A DNA stretch of 64,000 nucleotides from Craspedostauros australis (GCA_026770025.1 JAMXDE010000058.1:1-64000), one strand, 5' to 3'; shown: positions 36,501 to 47,402, counted from the first letter of the stretch. Notes: generated by a model from the letters alone, not told the origin. Translations and numbers: made by a program.

Positions 36501-38765
36501 TTGAGTTGAAATGTGACTTTCTGAAATAACACGGGGGTGCAATTAAGGTTACAGGTTACTGTAAACCCTAACAACCAATCAAACCCTAATGTACGAGGAT
36601 TTAACACGGTGACGTACGACGGCCAGACCGAAGTTGGGGTCGATTGTCGGATGACGTACAGACGTTTGTATGGGCACGCAATACACACGGTCGAAGGACA
36701 GACGTTTTTGTATGGAAAATGTCGATGATCCGCAACTCCCCAAAAGTGCGGACGAATGTTCATCATCCGCAACTCCCAAACAACACGAAATACTACAAGC
36801 CACGCGATACACCGTGTTAAACATGTACAGCACTCTACACCATGACAAAGGCATGTTCACGTACATCTATGTGTACACACACACGCAGCGTGTCCATACC
36901 TACACGTCAACACTTCTACCATCTCCAACGGACCACTACAACGTGAGATATTGATGATCAAAGTACTCAACATCGACCAGTACTCGCAATACACAGTGTC
37001 ATGTACATGTAAGTACACAACCGTGTTCACCATGACCATACGCACATGTGACATCAAGAACCACACTCTGAATCGACTTGGTGATGGAGATAGTGATGCA
37101 TGAGTACAACACAAACAACATGTGATACCACGTGCAACCGTGTTAATGTGAGATGAACATGGTCAATGGCAGATGAACATCGTCAATGGCAGATGAACAT
37201 GGTCAATGGCGGATGAACATTGTCAATGGCAAATGAACTATCTGTCAACATCAAATGAACTATTGTTAACACATTCCAACTACAGGAGGATGGCACAAGT
37301 CCCATGAAATGGCTGACTTGTGGGGGAGGAGGGGGAAGTCAACACCATTCCAACTACTGGAGGATGGCACAAGTCCCATGAAATGGCTGACTTGTGGGGG
37401 AGGAGGGGGAAGTCAACACCATCAACTGTGATACTCACACATCCACATGCTCACACACACACGCACACCACTACACACACACCACTACACACATGATAAC
37501 ACAGTATGCCACATGTGACTATGACACTGCACACAATGACACATAGTATCACACAAGAATATGGGATACACCATGCTCAACAGTGTTGACATGACAGTGC
37601 ATGGATACAGGTCAGTTGCTGTGATCACCTGTCTTCGATTGAGTTGAAATGACACTTTCTGAAATAACACGGGGGTGCAATTAAGGTTACAGTTACTGTA
37701 AACCCTAACCCTATGTACGAGGATTTAACACGGTGACGTACGACGGCCAGACCGAAGTTTGGGTCGATTGTCGGATGACGTACAGACGTTTGTATGGGCA
37801 CGCAATACACACGGTCGACGTACGGACGTTTTTGTATGGAAAATGTTGATGATCCGCAACTCCCTGAAAGTGCGGACGAATATTCAACATCCGCAACTCC
37901 CAAACAACACGACATACTACGAGCCACGCGATACACCGTGTTAACCATGTACAGCACTCTACACCATGATGAAGGCATGTTGACGTGCATCTATGTGTAC
38001 ACACACACGCACCTCGTCCATACGTACACATCAACACTTCTATCATCTTCATTGGACCTCTACAACGTGAGATATTGATGATCAAAGTACTCAAGATCAA
38101 CCAGTACTTGCAATACACAGTGTCATGTACATGAAAGCACACACACATGTTCACCATGCCCGTACACATGTGTGACAACAAGAACCACACTCTGAATCAA
38201 CTTGGTGATGGAGATAGTGATGCATGAGTACAACACAAACAACATGTGATAACACGTGCAACCACGTTAATGTGAGATGAACATCGTCAATGTGAGATGA
38301 ACATCGTTAATGGCAGATGAACATTGTCAATGGCAAATGAACTATTGTCAACATCAAATGAACTATTGTTAATATCATTCCAACTACAGGAGGATGGCAC
38401 AAGTCCCATGAAATGGCTGACTTGTGGGGGAGGAGGGGGAACAACACCATTCCAACTACAGGAGGATGGCACAAGTCCCATGAAATGGCTGACTTGTGGG
38501 GGAGGAGGGGGAAGTCAACACCATCAACTGTGATACTCACACATCCACGTGCTCACACACACACACACACACTGCCACTATGCACACAATAGCACATGGT
38601 ATCACATGTGACTATGACACTGCACACCATGACACATAGCATCTCACATTAATGTGGGATACAACATGCTCAACAGTGTTGACATGACAGTGCATGGATA
38701 CAGGTCAGTAGCTGTGATCACCAGTCTTCGATTGTGTTGAAATGACACTTTTTGAAATAACACGG
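33597..38765. repeat. Higher-order subtelomeric repeat region
   Basis: Modules recur in fixed order. A CCCTAATGTACGAGGATTTA block leads into CGTACG-rich text (GACGTACGACGGCCAGACCG, GACGTACAGACGTTTGTATG). Next come CAACTCCCAAACAACACGA and GCCACGCGATACACCGTGTT, an ACATCAACAC and GAGATATCGATGATCAAAGT block, the GAACATGGTCAATGGCAGAT minisatellite, and hairpin/G-tract modules. Last is a tail with ATACAGGTCAGT and TGAAATAACACGGG that runs back into telomere-like CCCTAAC. Full starts lie near 33620, 36590 and 37716 and a partial one at 34925; a fragment is at 16201-16485. The region ends near 38765, where the text after AAATAACACGGG becomes unique. Confidence 0.9.
34403..38535. repeat. Fourteen hairpin-plus-G-tract modules
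   Basis: Each module reads CAACTACTGGAGGATGG, then the inverted repeat CACAAGTC ... GACTTGTG, then GGGGAGGAGGGGGAA. Between the 8-base arms lies CCATGAAATGG with CT, so a second CCAT/ATGG stem can form with a GAA loop. Hairpins start at about 34422, 34518, 34756, 34828, 35427, 35500, 35712, 35808, 36017, 36223, 37290, 37369, 38398 and 38473. Adjacent modules are spaced 72 or 96 bases apart. The modules are almost identical, while flanking DNA varies. No protein function is suggested. Confidence 0.9.
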
Positions 38766-39894
38766 GTGTTGGAAATCCGGGGTTATAGATATAGTCTAAT
38801 GCTTATTAAACTGTACCGTTTTAGAACTGTGAGAACAGCACACTCATTTCTCAAATCGTCGACTCGTTTGCCCATGATGATGTTGATGGCCTCCTGTAGA
38901 TGCCCCTCACAATCATCATTGCAATCTCTCTCTCTGTCATACCCATTTCATTGCTCATGACAAGTGCATTTCACCATGCTCGTCTGCTGAGGTATCGGTC
39001 TACACTCCTGAGGTGCATGCATGCTGATGCTTGATTCATTCTCTTCTCATCAGGCATCCATTGCTCATTCAGTACACTCTTCCATGTTGTTCACTCACTC
39101 TTCTCACATGTTCACTGACAATCACACTTGGTCAGAACATGAAGTTCTGGCACGATCAGTCCAGTCCTTCGATGCTGTTCCAGTCCGCGCTTTGTTCTCC
39201 TTTGCTGGTTCTCTGTCAGTCACGTAATCATGTTCTGGGTTCCGAGCGACTCAACCGTGATAGCGTTTTCGCATAGATGTTTCAGGTTAACCAGTCAACC
39301 CTCGTGCTTGGAACACTTCGGTGTTCCGGTCTCCCTTTCACATCCATCGTTCGCCATACCAGTTCGTCAATCCACTCAAACCATGTCTCACGATTAGTCT
39401 GTCCTTCGTCCGTCATACTCTTGACACACAGAGGAGGAGGTCCACAATCGACTTGGGAGTGTGTCCGACTTTGGTATATCGGTCAGTCTATTTTTGGTAT
39501 TATGGGAGGTGCGGCAATCTAGGATAACACGACATAGTCGCACCCTCGATTCCTGACATGTGTCCAGACACGTTCGGGAAAGGCCATTTTTTGACGGGTT
39601 GCGTACGGAATTTGACATTTCAGCGACGTCATTGTTCTGCCTGTCCAAACACGTTTTTGAAATAACTATCCGTTATTAGACGTTGACATTCAAATTCAAA
39701 TTTGATCTCTCGTTACATGTCACAAATCTCCTCGCATTTTGCCACCAAATCGCGTTTTGCTTTTCGCGGTGGTGTGCGGTGCTTGTTGCATGTTCATGTA
39801 GTGTTTGTATCGTCACCTTCTTGCGTCCCTCCTGCTCAGTTCACTTCCATCACTAGTAGTCTTCTCCATCTACCCATCAGTACCAATCAGCATC
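38766..39894. other. Transition from subtelomeric repeats to unique DNA, no gene recognised
   Basis: It begins TGTTGGAAATCCGGGG, which has the look of an LTR start (TGTTGG), but no matching second copy or target duplication was found. The stretch contains short open frames without recognisable motifs and a pair of related words, TGTCCAGACACGTT (39560) and TGTCCAAACACGTT (39641). The last 200 bases could be the 5' region of the pseudogene that starts at 39895. Confidence 0.4.
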
Positions 39895-42800
39895 ATGATC
39901 GTCTCTACCTCGAAAGCTGCGTCGAAGGACGCCAATCCTTCTCCCTCCAAGAAGCAGCATTTGCCATCCTCTCCATCCGTGCGCCCCTTTCCATCCGATC
40001 CGAATGATCGCAAAGAACTGTTTGCGCCATCTGCTGCTGAGAAGCTGTTGCCTCCACTGGATGTAGATGGTAAGCAGCATATTACGACATCTACAACAGA
40101 CAAGCTCTTGCCTCCTTTGATGAAAGGCACGACCTTCGACTACGAGTGTGACGTTCAGATCCAAACCAACAACGACCAGAATCGCACACTTCATGCAACC
40201 AACGAGAAACTCTTCGTTCGCGTGCACATCACCACCAACAATGGCATGATTCTTGACACCTCCAAGGTCACAGTGTAGGCCTTTGGACAGGGCTCCAACG
40301 CCGGGACAAAAGTGCAGGTCAAACTCTGCGTCCCGACTCCTGGAGCTTTCCCCCACTCCTTCCCGCACCGACTATCCAAACCAGCAACGAAAGCCAAGCG
40401 CATGCAACGCCGCAAGGCTGACGACGACAAAGCGTTCCGCCCCAACGGACGCAAGAAAGTCAAGAGCGGGAAATCTAACTCCGGAAGATTCCAACCCAAG
40501 CACAACACGAACAAGACAGATGCGTTTCAAATCATGTGCGAGGTCTTGCAGGAGCTCGGAGTGAAACAACTTGCGACTATGCTGGCCGACTTTCCTTGTT
40601 GCGGATTTGTATTGGGGCGCAAATCCGACAAGCAAGTGTGGAGCAAAGCAAAGAAGATCTTCGTGGTGGCCTCCAATGCGCTGTGGAAAGCCCTGATTCC
40701 GGCAATGAACTTGCCAGTTCCTCAAATGGAACAGGTGGTGGCATTCGTGCGCGCGGGGGTAGACTTGCTGCCTATCAAGCTGGCTCCTAACCTCTACACA
40801 ATTTGCCTCGTCGGCAAGAAGAACATTGCACGCACAGCAAGGTGCATTCTTGCCATGTCTGCCTCGCCACGTCAATGTACTAACCTCCTCTCGCGACACA
40901 AGAGCGGACTTCCTGGCGTTTAGCGTCTCGGCCTCTTGCCAGAGCAATACATCATCACGTGGGGCCAGCTCCTCACTCTGCGCAACTACTACGAGCTCTT
41001 GCGCGAGGGCAACGTGCTTGGTGCTGCTGTTCACGACTATCGCGTCAGCGCATACAGCTTGGCCGGCGTGGTGTCCTTCATCAGCAACACAACCACATAC
41101 AAGCCAGGCCTTTGTCACAGCATCAAGCAGGGAGGGGTGATATTTGAAAACATGCCAGTATTCGAACGTGGCGGAACGAGTGTGGGCGAGCTGTTCCATA
41201 TGTACAAGACTACGACGAACAATCCAGTCGGCGAGCCAGCATTCCGAGCAATGATGGGCCTGCTCACACGCAGAGGCAAAGTGATTACTGGTCTCTCCTC
41301 TTTTGAAAACTACTTCTGGATGGCAACAAAGACGCTGAAGGAGATGCTCGTGCGCTTGAATACCCTACTCGAGGATTCGTTCAACAGTGATGATGGACAT
41401 GACGACCTAACCTTGGAGCATATTCAAACCTGTGAGACATTGTTGCGCGATCTGGACCTTATGATCACATTCCTCAAGTGGGAGTATACCGCGCCGCACA
41501 TGCAGATCAAGTGCGAAGAAGACCCAATGCACTGCGCTCATTTCGCCCTTCGCAAGGATTCAAAAATGAAGCAGGCTAAGTCTACACTCGGCACCAAAAA
41601 CACAACAGCGCCTGCCAGCACCAACACGACATGCGCAGTCATTGATCCTCCTACAGTAACCACAGAGTGTGATGCCAATGCCCTTCCTCTCATCGCTCAC
41701 GATCAACAAGGCAAAGTATGCAACAGATGTGGACAAGTGATGCAATTCATGGATGATCGCATCGCACCATTCATCGAGACGCTCAAGGCCAATCATCTAA
41801 GTGACCACGCAGATGAACTACACACAATGCTGGAAGCGGTACCAGGCTTCAACAACGAGATCACTGCGTACATGGCACACCGAGTTCGAGCAAAGGTTCA
41901 ATTTGATCAGATGAACAAGTACAAGGCCAAGATCAACAACAATGATAAGTGTGCCTACATCGTCATCGACCATAAGCAGAAGATTCTGCCGATGGCACAA
42001 GGAGAATCGCAGACAGAGTAATGGGGCAAGAAGGGCATGTTGCTGCTTGGTGTCATGATTGTCACTTGCAAAAATGACGAATTCACCTACCGCTTTGTGG
42101 ACATATTTGTTCATGGCCGTCCCACCCAAGACACGCTTCAAGTTGGAGGACTACTCAAAATCATCCAGAAGAAGGTACGCGATCTCCTGCCATCAGTGAC
42201 AGAAATTATCCTGCAGTCGGACAACGCGGGCTGCTTCGCCAGCCACGAGCACATTGCGCTTGTCTCATCACGGATTAACAAGGACGCGGCAGCCAAAGGG
42301 CTTCCCCAATTCATCATTTGGATCTACACAGAAGCCCAAACCGGCAAAGGGCAAATCAACACTCACTTTGCCTACATCACTATCGTACTACGATCTTACG
42401 TGCAAAACGGCGGTAAAATTCAAACCGAACACGAGATCTTCGACGAATTGCAAATGGGAAATATCAGAGGTACTACAACTGTCTTGGTTGACACGTCGGA
42501 TTTGGAAGTCGCTGTGTGATGCACAAGACGAATGCACACATGAGGTTCCGCGCAAAAGGCATGAATGTGCGATCAACCCACGAAGTCCGGCACGGAAACG
42601 GCTACGCAGACTTGCTTGCAGCTTCAAATATCACTGCTTCAGTACGTGTGGAGGAAGCCGAATGGGAAGATTACGACATCATGAATTCTGACGTTCCTAT
42701 CATGATAGAACACCAGTCCACACAGGAGCCACTCACAGCAACATCACCGAGGAAGGAGAACAAGACTCTCAGGTTCGCGAAGAGTGCCACCGAAAGCAAG

Positions 42801-43544
42801 GCACTGACGTACCTCGAAGCAATCAACATGGCAGCCTTGGAGACCCCTGACGTAAGTACTGTGCTACAGGACACCACAGCAACAACAGAACACCCGCGAT
42901 TGGCTGAACCTGGCTGGGCTGCAAAAGCTGTATGACGAAACAAGCCCATTCGCCCCTGCCTTGTGAACGTGCTGGAAGAGGTTTGCAGAGTGGCACGCGC
43001 GGATCCGAAGAACAGGCCAACGGAGTACGAGGGATACCAGCGGTGCATGGAGACCACGGAAATGAAGACTGACTGGTATGCACGGGTACACGTGAACCCA
43101 ATGCGAGTGAAGCAGTACATGTCCGCTTCATATCAGCGCACGAAACCGAAGCCCGCGAACATCCGTACTCTGGAAAGTACGATCAAACGAAACGCAACTA
43201 ACGCAACGAACACATCCAACACAAAAATTTCCCCACCCCCAACGAACGCAAACAATGCTGATGCAGGAATCGTGCCTGCACAACAAAAAAGATCAGAAGA
43301 GGAAGAAATCGCGCTGCGACAAGAAGAAAACGAAGCCTCGGAGCGAATTGCGTGCGAGGCACACACGATGAAGGAAAATACGGAATCTCCTGACTTGGTG
43401 GAACAAAATGTGAGGACACAATTGTTGGAATGCGTGAGGGCAGCAATGGAGGGACTAAAAACTAAATTAGCCCTGCAATTGACCTCGACAGTCCTCCTTT
43501 TGCGATACCAACCAGTGCACAAACAAAACAGGATCTGGCCGTAG
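39895..43544 (+). pseudogene. DDE-transposase-like gene broken by in-frame stops
   Basis: From ATG 39895 one reading frame stays open to 42519 except for three stop codons: TAG 40276, TAG 40921 and TAA 42019. The frame ends at TGA 42517, and a second frame then carries the C-terminus (42519-43544) with a further TGA at 42933. Visible blocks are a CxxC pair (CNRCGQ), DHKQKILPM, ESQTE then WGKKGM, LQSDNAGCFA, TEAQTGKGQINTH and, near the end, DWYARVHVNPMRVKQYM. D..K..P, SDNAGC and an acidic-plus-GKG block in this order match a widespread eukaryotic family with an RNase H/DDE-like core known from transposon-derived proteins. The family name and activity are inference. It lies between the subtelomeric repeats and the SNF7 gene. 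No terminal repeats were found. Confidence 0.65.
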
Positions 43545-43701
43545 TGCGCTAGTTGCGTCTAGATTAGCGCAAAATCGAGGTGTCCATAAAAATTAAAATA
43601 AGACATTAAAGCAAAATCGGCGTCCGCTATGATTCTTATGTTTTCTTCTAGTTTATGAATATGTGGGTGTCTGGGTCAAAATCCCCGTATCTTCCCACCC
43701 C

Positions 43702-45126
43702 TCAGGACCGACTGCAGGTCCCGTCACTCAAGTGGGTCCAAATAGGTTGACGGATGGCCTCTTTGATCTCCTGTGCAAACACCAACTCCTCCTTGATGTC
43801 ATCCATGATGTCATCTATCTTCTCGATTCCAATCTCGGTGCGAGTCTGCTTCATTGTGGTGGATATCTTCTTCAACACCTTGAACGTTTCGGCGTTCTGA
43901 ACAGCACTCTCCAGGTTGATCAACTGGATCTCCAGATTAATTTTAGTATCGTGTATCTTGTCGATCTCAGACTCAATAGTTTCCCTCAGCTCGAGGGTGG
44001 AGATGGCGCCTATCGGTGTAGAGTAAGTATGGTAGAATAGCACGTGTTGTTGTGGCATGATGAAGAGAAGAGAGATGGAAGGTTTCCGTCATTTCGCACG
44101 GTGTCACGATCCATGGTTACATCGTTGTTTCATTCCACGGCAGTGCGAGTGCCAGCGATTGTGATGAATTCATTCGGTTGGAACATGGAAATGTCATCGT
44201 TCGATTCGAGCAGCAAGAAGGTGTTGAGTATTCATTATTGCGTCATGGCAGTGTCGCAGGAGCGACGGGTTTGTCAAGTGGTCGCGAGGTTTGCCATGGG
44301 ATGGGGCGACCAAACGTTTAATACAGGAGCGGCAGAGAACTAACAAAGAGCGAAGAAAATCAATTTCGTTCGTTGAACTCAAGTCTTGTTTGTGGCAAAG
44401 GTTGTGTGTGACATCATAGAGCACCACGCTGTGCAGGAACAGAAGAAGGAACAGCCCGCACATTGCCGTGTACTGCGATTGATCGCAATCATCCCCGTTG
44501 CCTTGCGTGCATGCATCCATCCATCAGCTCTCCCCCATGAGCCCCCATCCGCACTTCCACAGTCACCGACACGCGATATCATGCATGCATGCGTGCGTGT
44601 ACACACAGACGTCGCGAACATCTTGATCGCATACAAGCGCAGATTTGTTCCGAAACTCACCCGTTTTGTCGCCCATTGCTGTCCTCTTCTCGGCGGTTTC
44701 CATTACACTCTGCATCCTCTTGTGCAAGAACTCCTCTCTGTATTGCGGCACAGATCGCGGTGGTTGTGGGGCATCGAGCAACGTACGTTGTTGCAGAAAA
44801 TAGAGGTAGCAGTTGCCATGCATCATATCGTTGACAACATGTCGACGCAAGGTTGCGGAAGGCAGAAGAAGAAAGACGAACGAACATGGGTGAGATGCGT
44901 TTTGGTGATGAGACGTTCATGGTTGAAAGACAAGGCTCAAATTTGGGATACGACAATTCTTTTGTTGCAATACGAAAATTGCTTGAGCTTACCTTTTTTC
45001 TTGGGTTGCGATGAAGTCGTGGAGCTCCACGATGGTGGCCTGCAGGCTTGCCGGCGAGGCAGCGACGGTTGAGCTCTTGGAGACCGTCGACTTGGTCTTC
45101 TTCTTTCTGAACATTCTACGAAACAT
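43702..45126 (-). CDS. ESCRT-III subunit, SNF7/CHMP4 (Vps32) family, three exons
   Basis: SNF7 proteins polymerise on membranes for multivesicular-body sorting, cytokinesis and membrane repair. The model is exon 1 45126-44993 (ATG, basic start MFRRMFRKKKTKS), intron GTAAGC...CAG, exon 2 44737-44661 (EEFLHKRMQSVMETAEKR), intron GTGAGT...TAG, exon 3 44009-43702. Phases match at both joins. Exon 3 has the family signature: INLESAVQNAETF, MKQTRTEIGIEKIDDIMDD, then AQEIKEAI. The product is 172 residues, while the family is usually about 190-230. It ends IRQPIWTHLSDG without the acidic C-terminal helix that binds Vps4 and Alix-type partners. A further exon or a truncation is possible. The neighbouring transposase-like pseudogene lies only 160 bases downstream. 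Confidence 0.75.
44661..44737 (-). other. SNF7 exon 2
   Basis: A 77-base exon bounded by CAG at 44740-44738 and GTGAGT at 44660-44655. It continues the EKR of exon 1 into EEFLHKRMQSVMETAEKR and enters in phase 2 and leaves in phase 1. It supplies the second half of helix 1, so its inclusion is supported by both reading frame and protein family. Confidence 0.7.
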
Positions 45127-45148
45127 TGTGGATGTAGTTGGTTGGATG

Positions 45149-45250
45149 CTTGCTTGCTTGTTGCTTGCTTGTTGCTTGCTTGTTGCTTGCTTGTTGCTTG
45201 CTTGTTGCTTGCTTGTTGCTTGCTTGTTGCTTGCTTGTTGCTTGCTTGTT
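45149..45250. repeat. 11-base minisatellite GCTTGCTTGTT in the SNF7 5' leader
   Basis: About nine perfect tandem copies lie 23 bases upstream of the SNF7 start codon. On the coding (minus) strand the unit reads AACAAGCAAGC. It would be transcribed as part of the 5' untranslated region if the promoter lies beyond it. The Gln-Ala-Ser-Asn-Lys open frames through it are repeat products. Confidence 0.9.
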
Positions 45251-45259
45251 GTCTGGAGG

Positions 45260-46232
45260 AGTCGCAAAGATGGACGGACAAGAACGACGATGTACAAGTT
45301 TGAGGTTGTGGATGACAGATCGTTGTCGTGTGTTTTTAATGAGCCCGATCAGTGAGTCGACCTGCGCTTTGTTATGATCCGCGTGAGCGAAAAGCGACGA
45401 GGTTCACCCAGAATGCACTTCAGGCAAGGTCGCACTCCCTGCGTCCAACGAAGAATGCAGTGCGCGATCAAGCAGGGATACGTGGGAAACGGTTAAAATG
45501 GGGTCAACATGCGAACACGGGCATCGCCCAACCATGAGAGACTAGAGAACTCTGTGACGGTCCTACACGGTCCAATAACCCTTATAATCTGAATCTTTGG
45601 GGTTTACCACCCTCAATACCAATGCATGCGTGTGTCAACTTGTCACCAACAGAGCATGAATTCCAACTCGCACCGTCAACTCATCTGATGTGCCAAAACA
45701 AAATAATTTATAAATTTCACCGCGAACCCCATATGTATTCATAACGGACGTTTTGGTCAATATGAATTTGTATCCACTTTGTCCGATGTTGATTCGAACT
45801 ACTCTCGAAGAACAAGTTCGTCCGTGTGGGAGCTGCGCGCATGTGACGAACTCACCCACAACAGGGCGTGCGCGAAGATGGCGTGATGTCCGAATTTAAC
45901 GTCCTATTAACGCCATTCGTGGATGCTGCGAAGTTATCGCGCAACTGGGAAACCACCAACGGCTGCATTGAAGAAGCAACAAGTCCTCCCACGTTTCTGA
46001 ATGTCGTTCGAGTTCTTCCTGGTTACCACCAACACTGAGCAACGCAGAGCAACGCAACGCAGAAGATGGAAAGGAAGACCGACAGATGGATTCGTCAACA
46101 ACACAATAAAAGGCATAAGGACACCCACCTGACGTTCCGCTTGTGACTGACAGATACGCAGCTCGTGCGCGTACACTATTATAGAATACCACAGATATAG
46201 AATACTATTCTACTACAGATAGCAATCTCAAG
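45260..46232. other. Divergent intergenic region between SNF7 and TylF-like genes
   Basis: No gene is seen. The SNF7 gene runs left and the methyltransferase gene runs right, so both promoters should lie here. Near the right end are ACAATAAAAGG (46103) and a pair of ATAGAATAC words (46181 and 46197) that could act as TATA-like or initiator elements 35-130 bases upstream of ATG 46233. This is inference. Confidence 0.4.
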
Positions 46233-47402
46233 ATGCCTCGCGTCAAGCATGGCGGCTCGAAGAAGCCACAGGCGTCCTTCGTGATCAGAATGGTGGCCGC
46301 AGGGTTCATGCTGATGCTTGGATCGGTCGTGTACCTCAGCTTCTCGATCTCCCACAGCATCAACAAGCTGGAATCGTCGAGCACGAGCTCCCAACAGGCA
46401 CCGGCGCTGCGTCAGGCTCAGCGGCTGATGCCGGAGACGCAACCTGCAGCACGTGCAAGCGCAGGAGGCGGAGCATTCATCCTGGGACCGCCAGCCGATG
46501 CTATCGCACTCATCAAAAAGCGTCTGGAATGGCTGGACACCATCACGTTTTACGAAGACAAGGAGGACATCGACACGAGGGCCAAGATGGCCTATTTGGA
46601 GATGCTGAAGAGCACCGTGTCCGCGACGGCCTACGGAGCCAGCGAGATGTCCGTCATTCCTGCCTTGGGCAAGCGGAGGTCAAGGGTCAAGCCCTACAAC
46701 GAGAAGAGACGCCAGCAGGGAAACGACTGGACGTACCTTGGTTACACGATGACTGGCACTGCGAGGCTCAATAATGTGCGCGATCTGCTGATGGACGTCT
46801 TCAAGAACAACATCCCCGGAGACTACATCGAGACGGGCGTTTGGCGCGGGGGCAGCAGCATCTTTGCCAGGGGCGTCATCGAGGTCTTCGGACAAGGGCA
46901 TCGCCACTCCTACGTTTGCGATTCCTTCCAGGGCCTCCCTCCTGGTGACAAGAACATCCACAAGGGAGACACCGGCTGGGACAACACGCCTTACCTTGAG
47001 GTGTCGAAGGAGCACGTGATGGGATTCTTCCGTGAAGTCAACCTCCTCAACGAGGAGAAGGTGCACTTCGTCAAGGGATTCTTCAAGGATTCGATGCCAG
47101 GACTCAGCAAGCAGGTTGGCAAGTTCGCGGTCATGCGATTGGACGGAGACATGTACGAAAGCACGGTCGATGTGCTGTACACGATGTACGACAAGCTCAG
47201 CATCGGCGGTTACCTCATCATCGATGATTGGTGGGCCACGAAGAACGTGCCTTTCCCAGCCAAGGACGCGTGCGAAGACTTCTTCCTGGTTCACGGCATC
47301 AACCCCGAGATCATCCCTGTCGACAACATGTCGATCTATTGGAAGAAAACGGAGGAGGTCAACATCCAGTACTGGCGTTACGAGCAGAAGAAGTTCAAGT
47401 AG
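46233..47402 (+). CDS. TylF-type SAM-dependent O-methyltransferase with N-terminal membrane anchor
   Basis: A 389-residue single-exon protein. Residues 1-15 are basic (KHGGSKK), residues 16-40 form one hydrophobic segment (FVIRMVAAGFMLMLGSVVYL), and 41-95 are a Ser/Ala/Gln-rich stalk. This gives a type II membrane topology typical of Golgi enzymes. The catalytic domain (about 165-385) has the macrocin O-methyltransferase pattern: IETGVWRGGSS (199-209, SAM loop), VCDSFQGLP (228-236), VKGFFKDSMP (280-289), RLDGDMYEST (302-311) and YLIIDDWWA (327-335). The acidic residues in the last two motifs are those that bind a metal ion in the family. The natural acceptor, perhaps a sugar hydroxyl on a glycan or a secondary metabolite, cannot be read from sequence. 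ATG 46233 is chosen because the basic segment and anchor follow it directly. Confidence 0.9.
   Translation: MPRVKHGGSKKPQASFVIRMVAAGFMLMLGSVVYLSFSISHSINKLESSSTSSQQAPALRQAQRLMPETQPAARASAGGGAFILGPPADAIALIKKRLEWLDTITFYEDKEDIDTRAKMAYLEMLKSTVSATAYGASEMSVIPALGKRRSRVKPYNEKRRQQGNDWTYLGYTMTGTARLNNVRDLLMDVFKNNIPGDYIETGVWRGGSSIFARGVIEVFGQGHRHSYVCDSFQGLPPGDKNIHKGDTGWDNTPYLEVSKEHVMGFFREVNLLNEEKVHFVKGFFKDSMPGLSKQVGKFAVMRLDGDMYESTVDVLYTMYDKLSIGGYLIIDDWWATKNVPFPAKDACEDFFLVHGINPEIIPVDNMSIYWKKTEEVNIQYWRYEQKKFK

Noticed and set aside
34403-38535. Regularly spaced hairpin repeats resembling a CRISPR array
   Set aside because: Spacings vary, the intervals are themselves repeats rather than unique spacers, no cas genes exist, and the region is eukaryotic subtelomere.
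44937-45297. Gln-Ala-Ser-Asn-Lys repeat open frames upstream of SNF7
   Set aside because: They arise from the 11-base minisatellite; the SNF7 start MFRRMFRKKK is the family-consistent initiation site.
46680-47294. 204-codon minus-strand frame opposite the methyltransferase
   Set aside because: Shadow of the TylF-like gene, whose plus-strand motifs are unambiguous.
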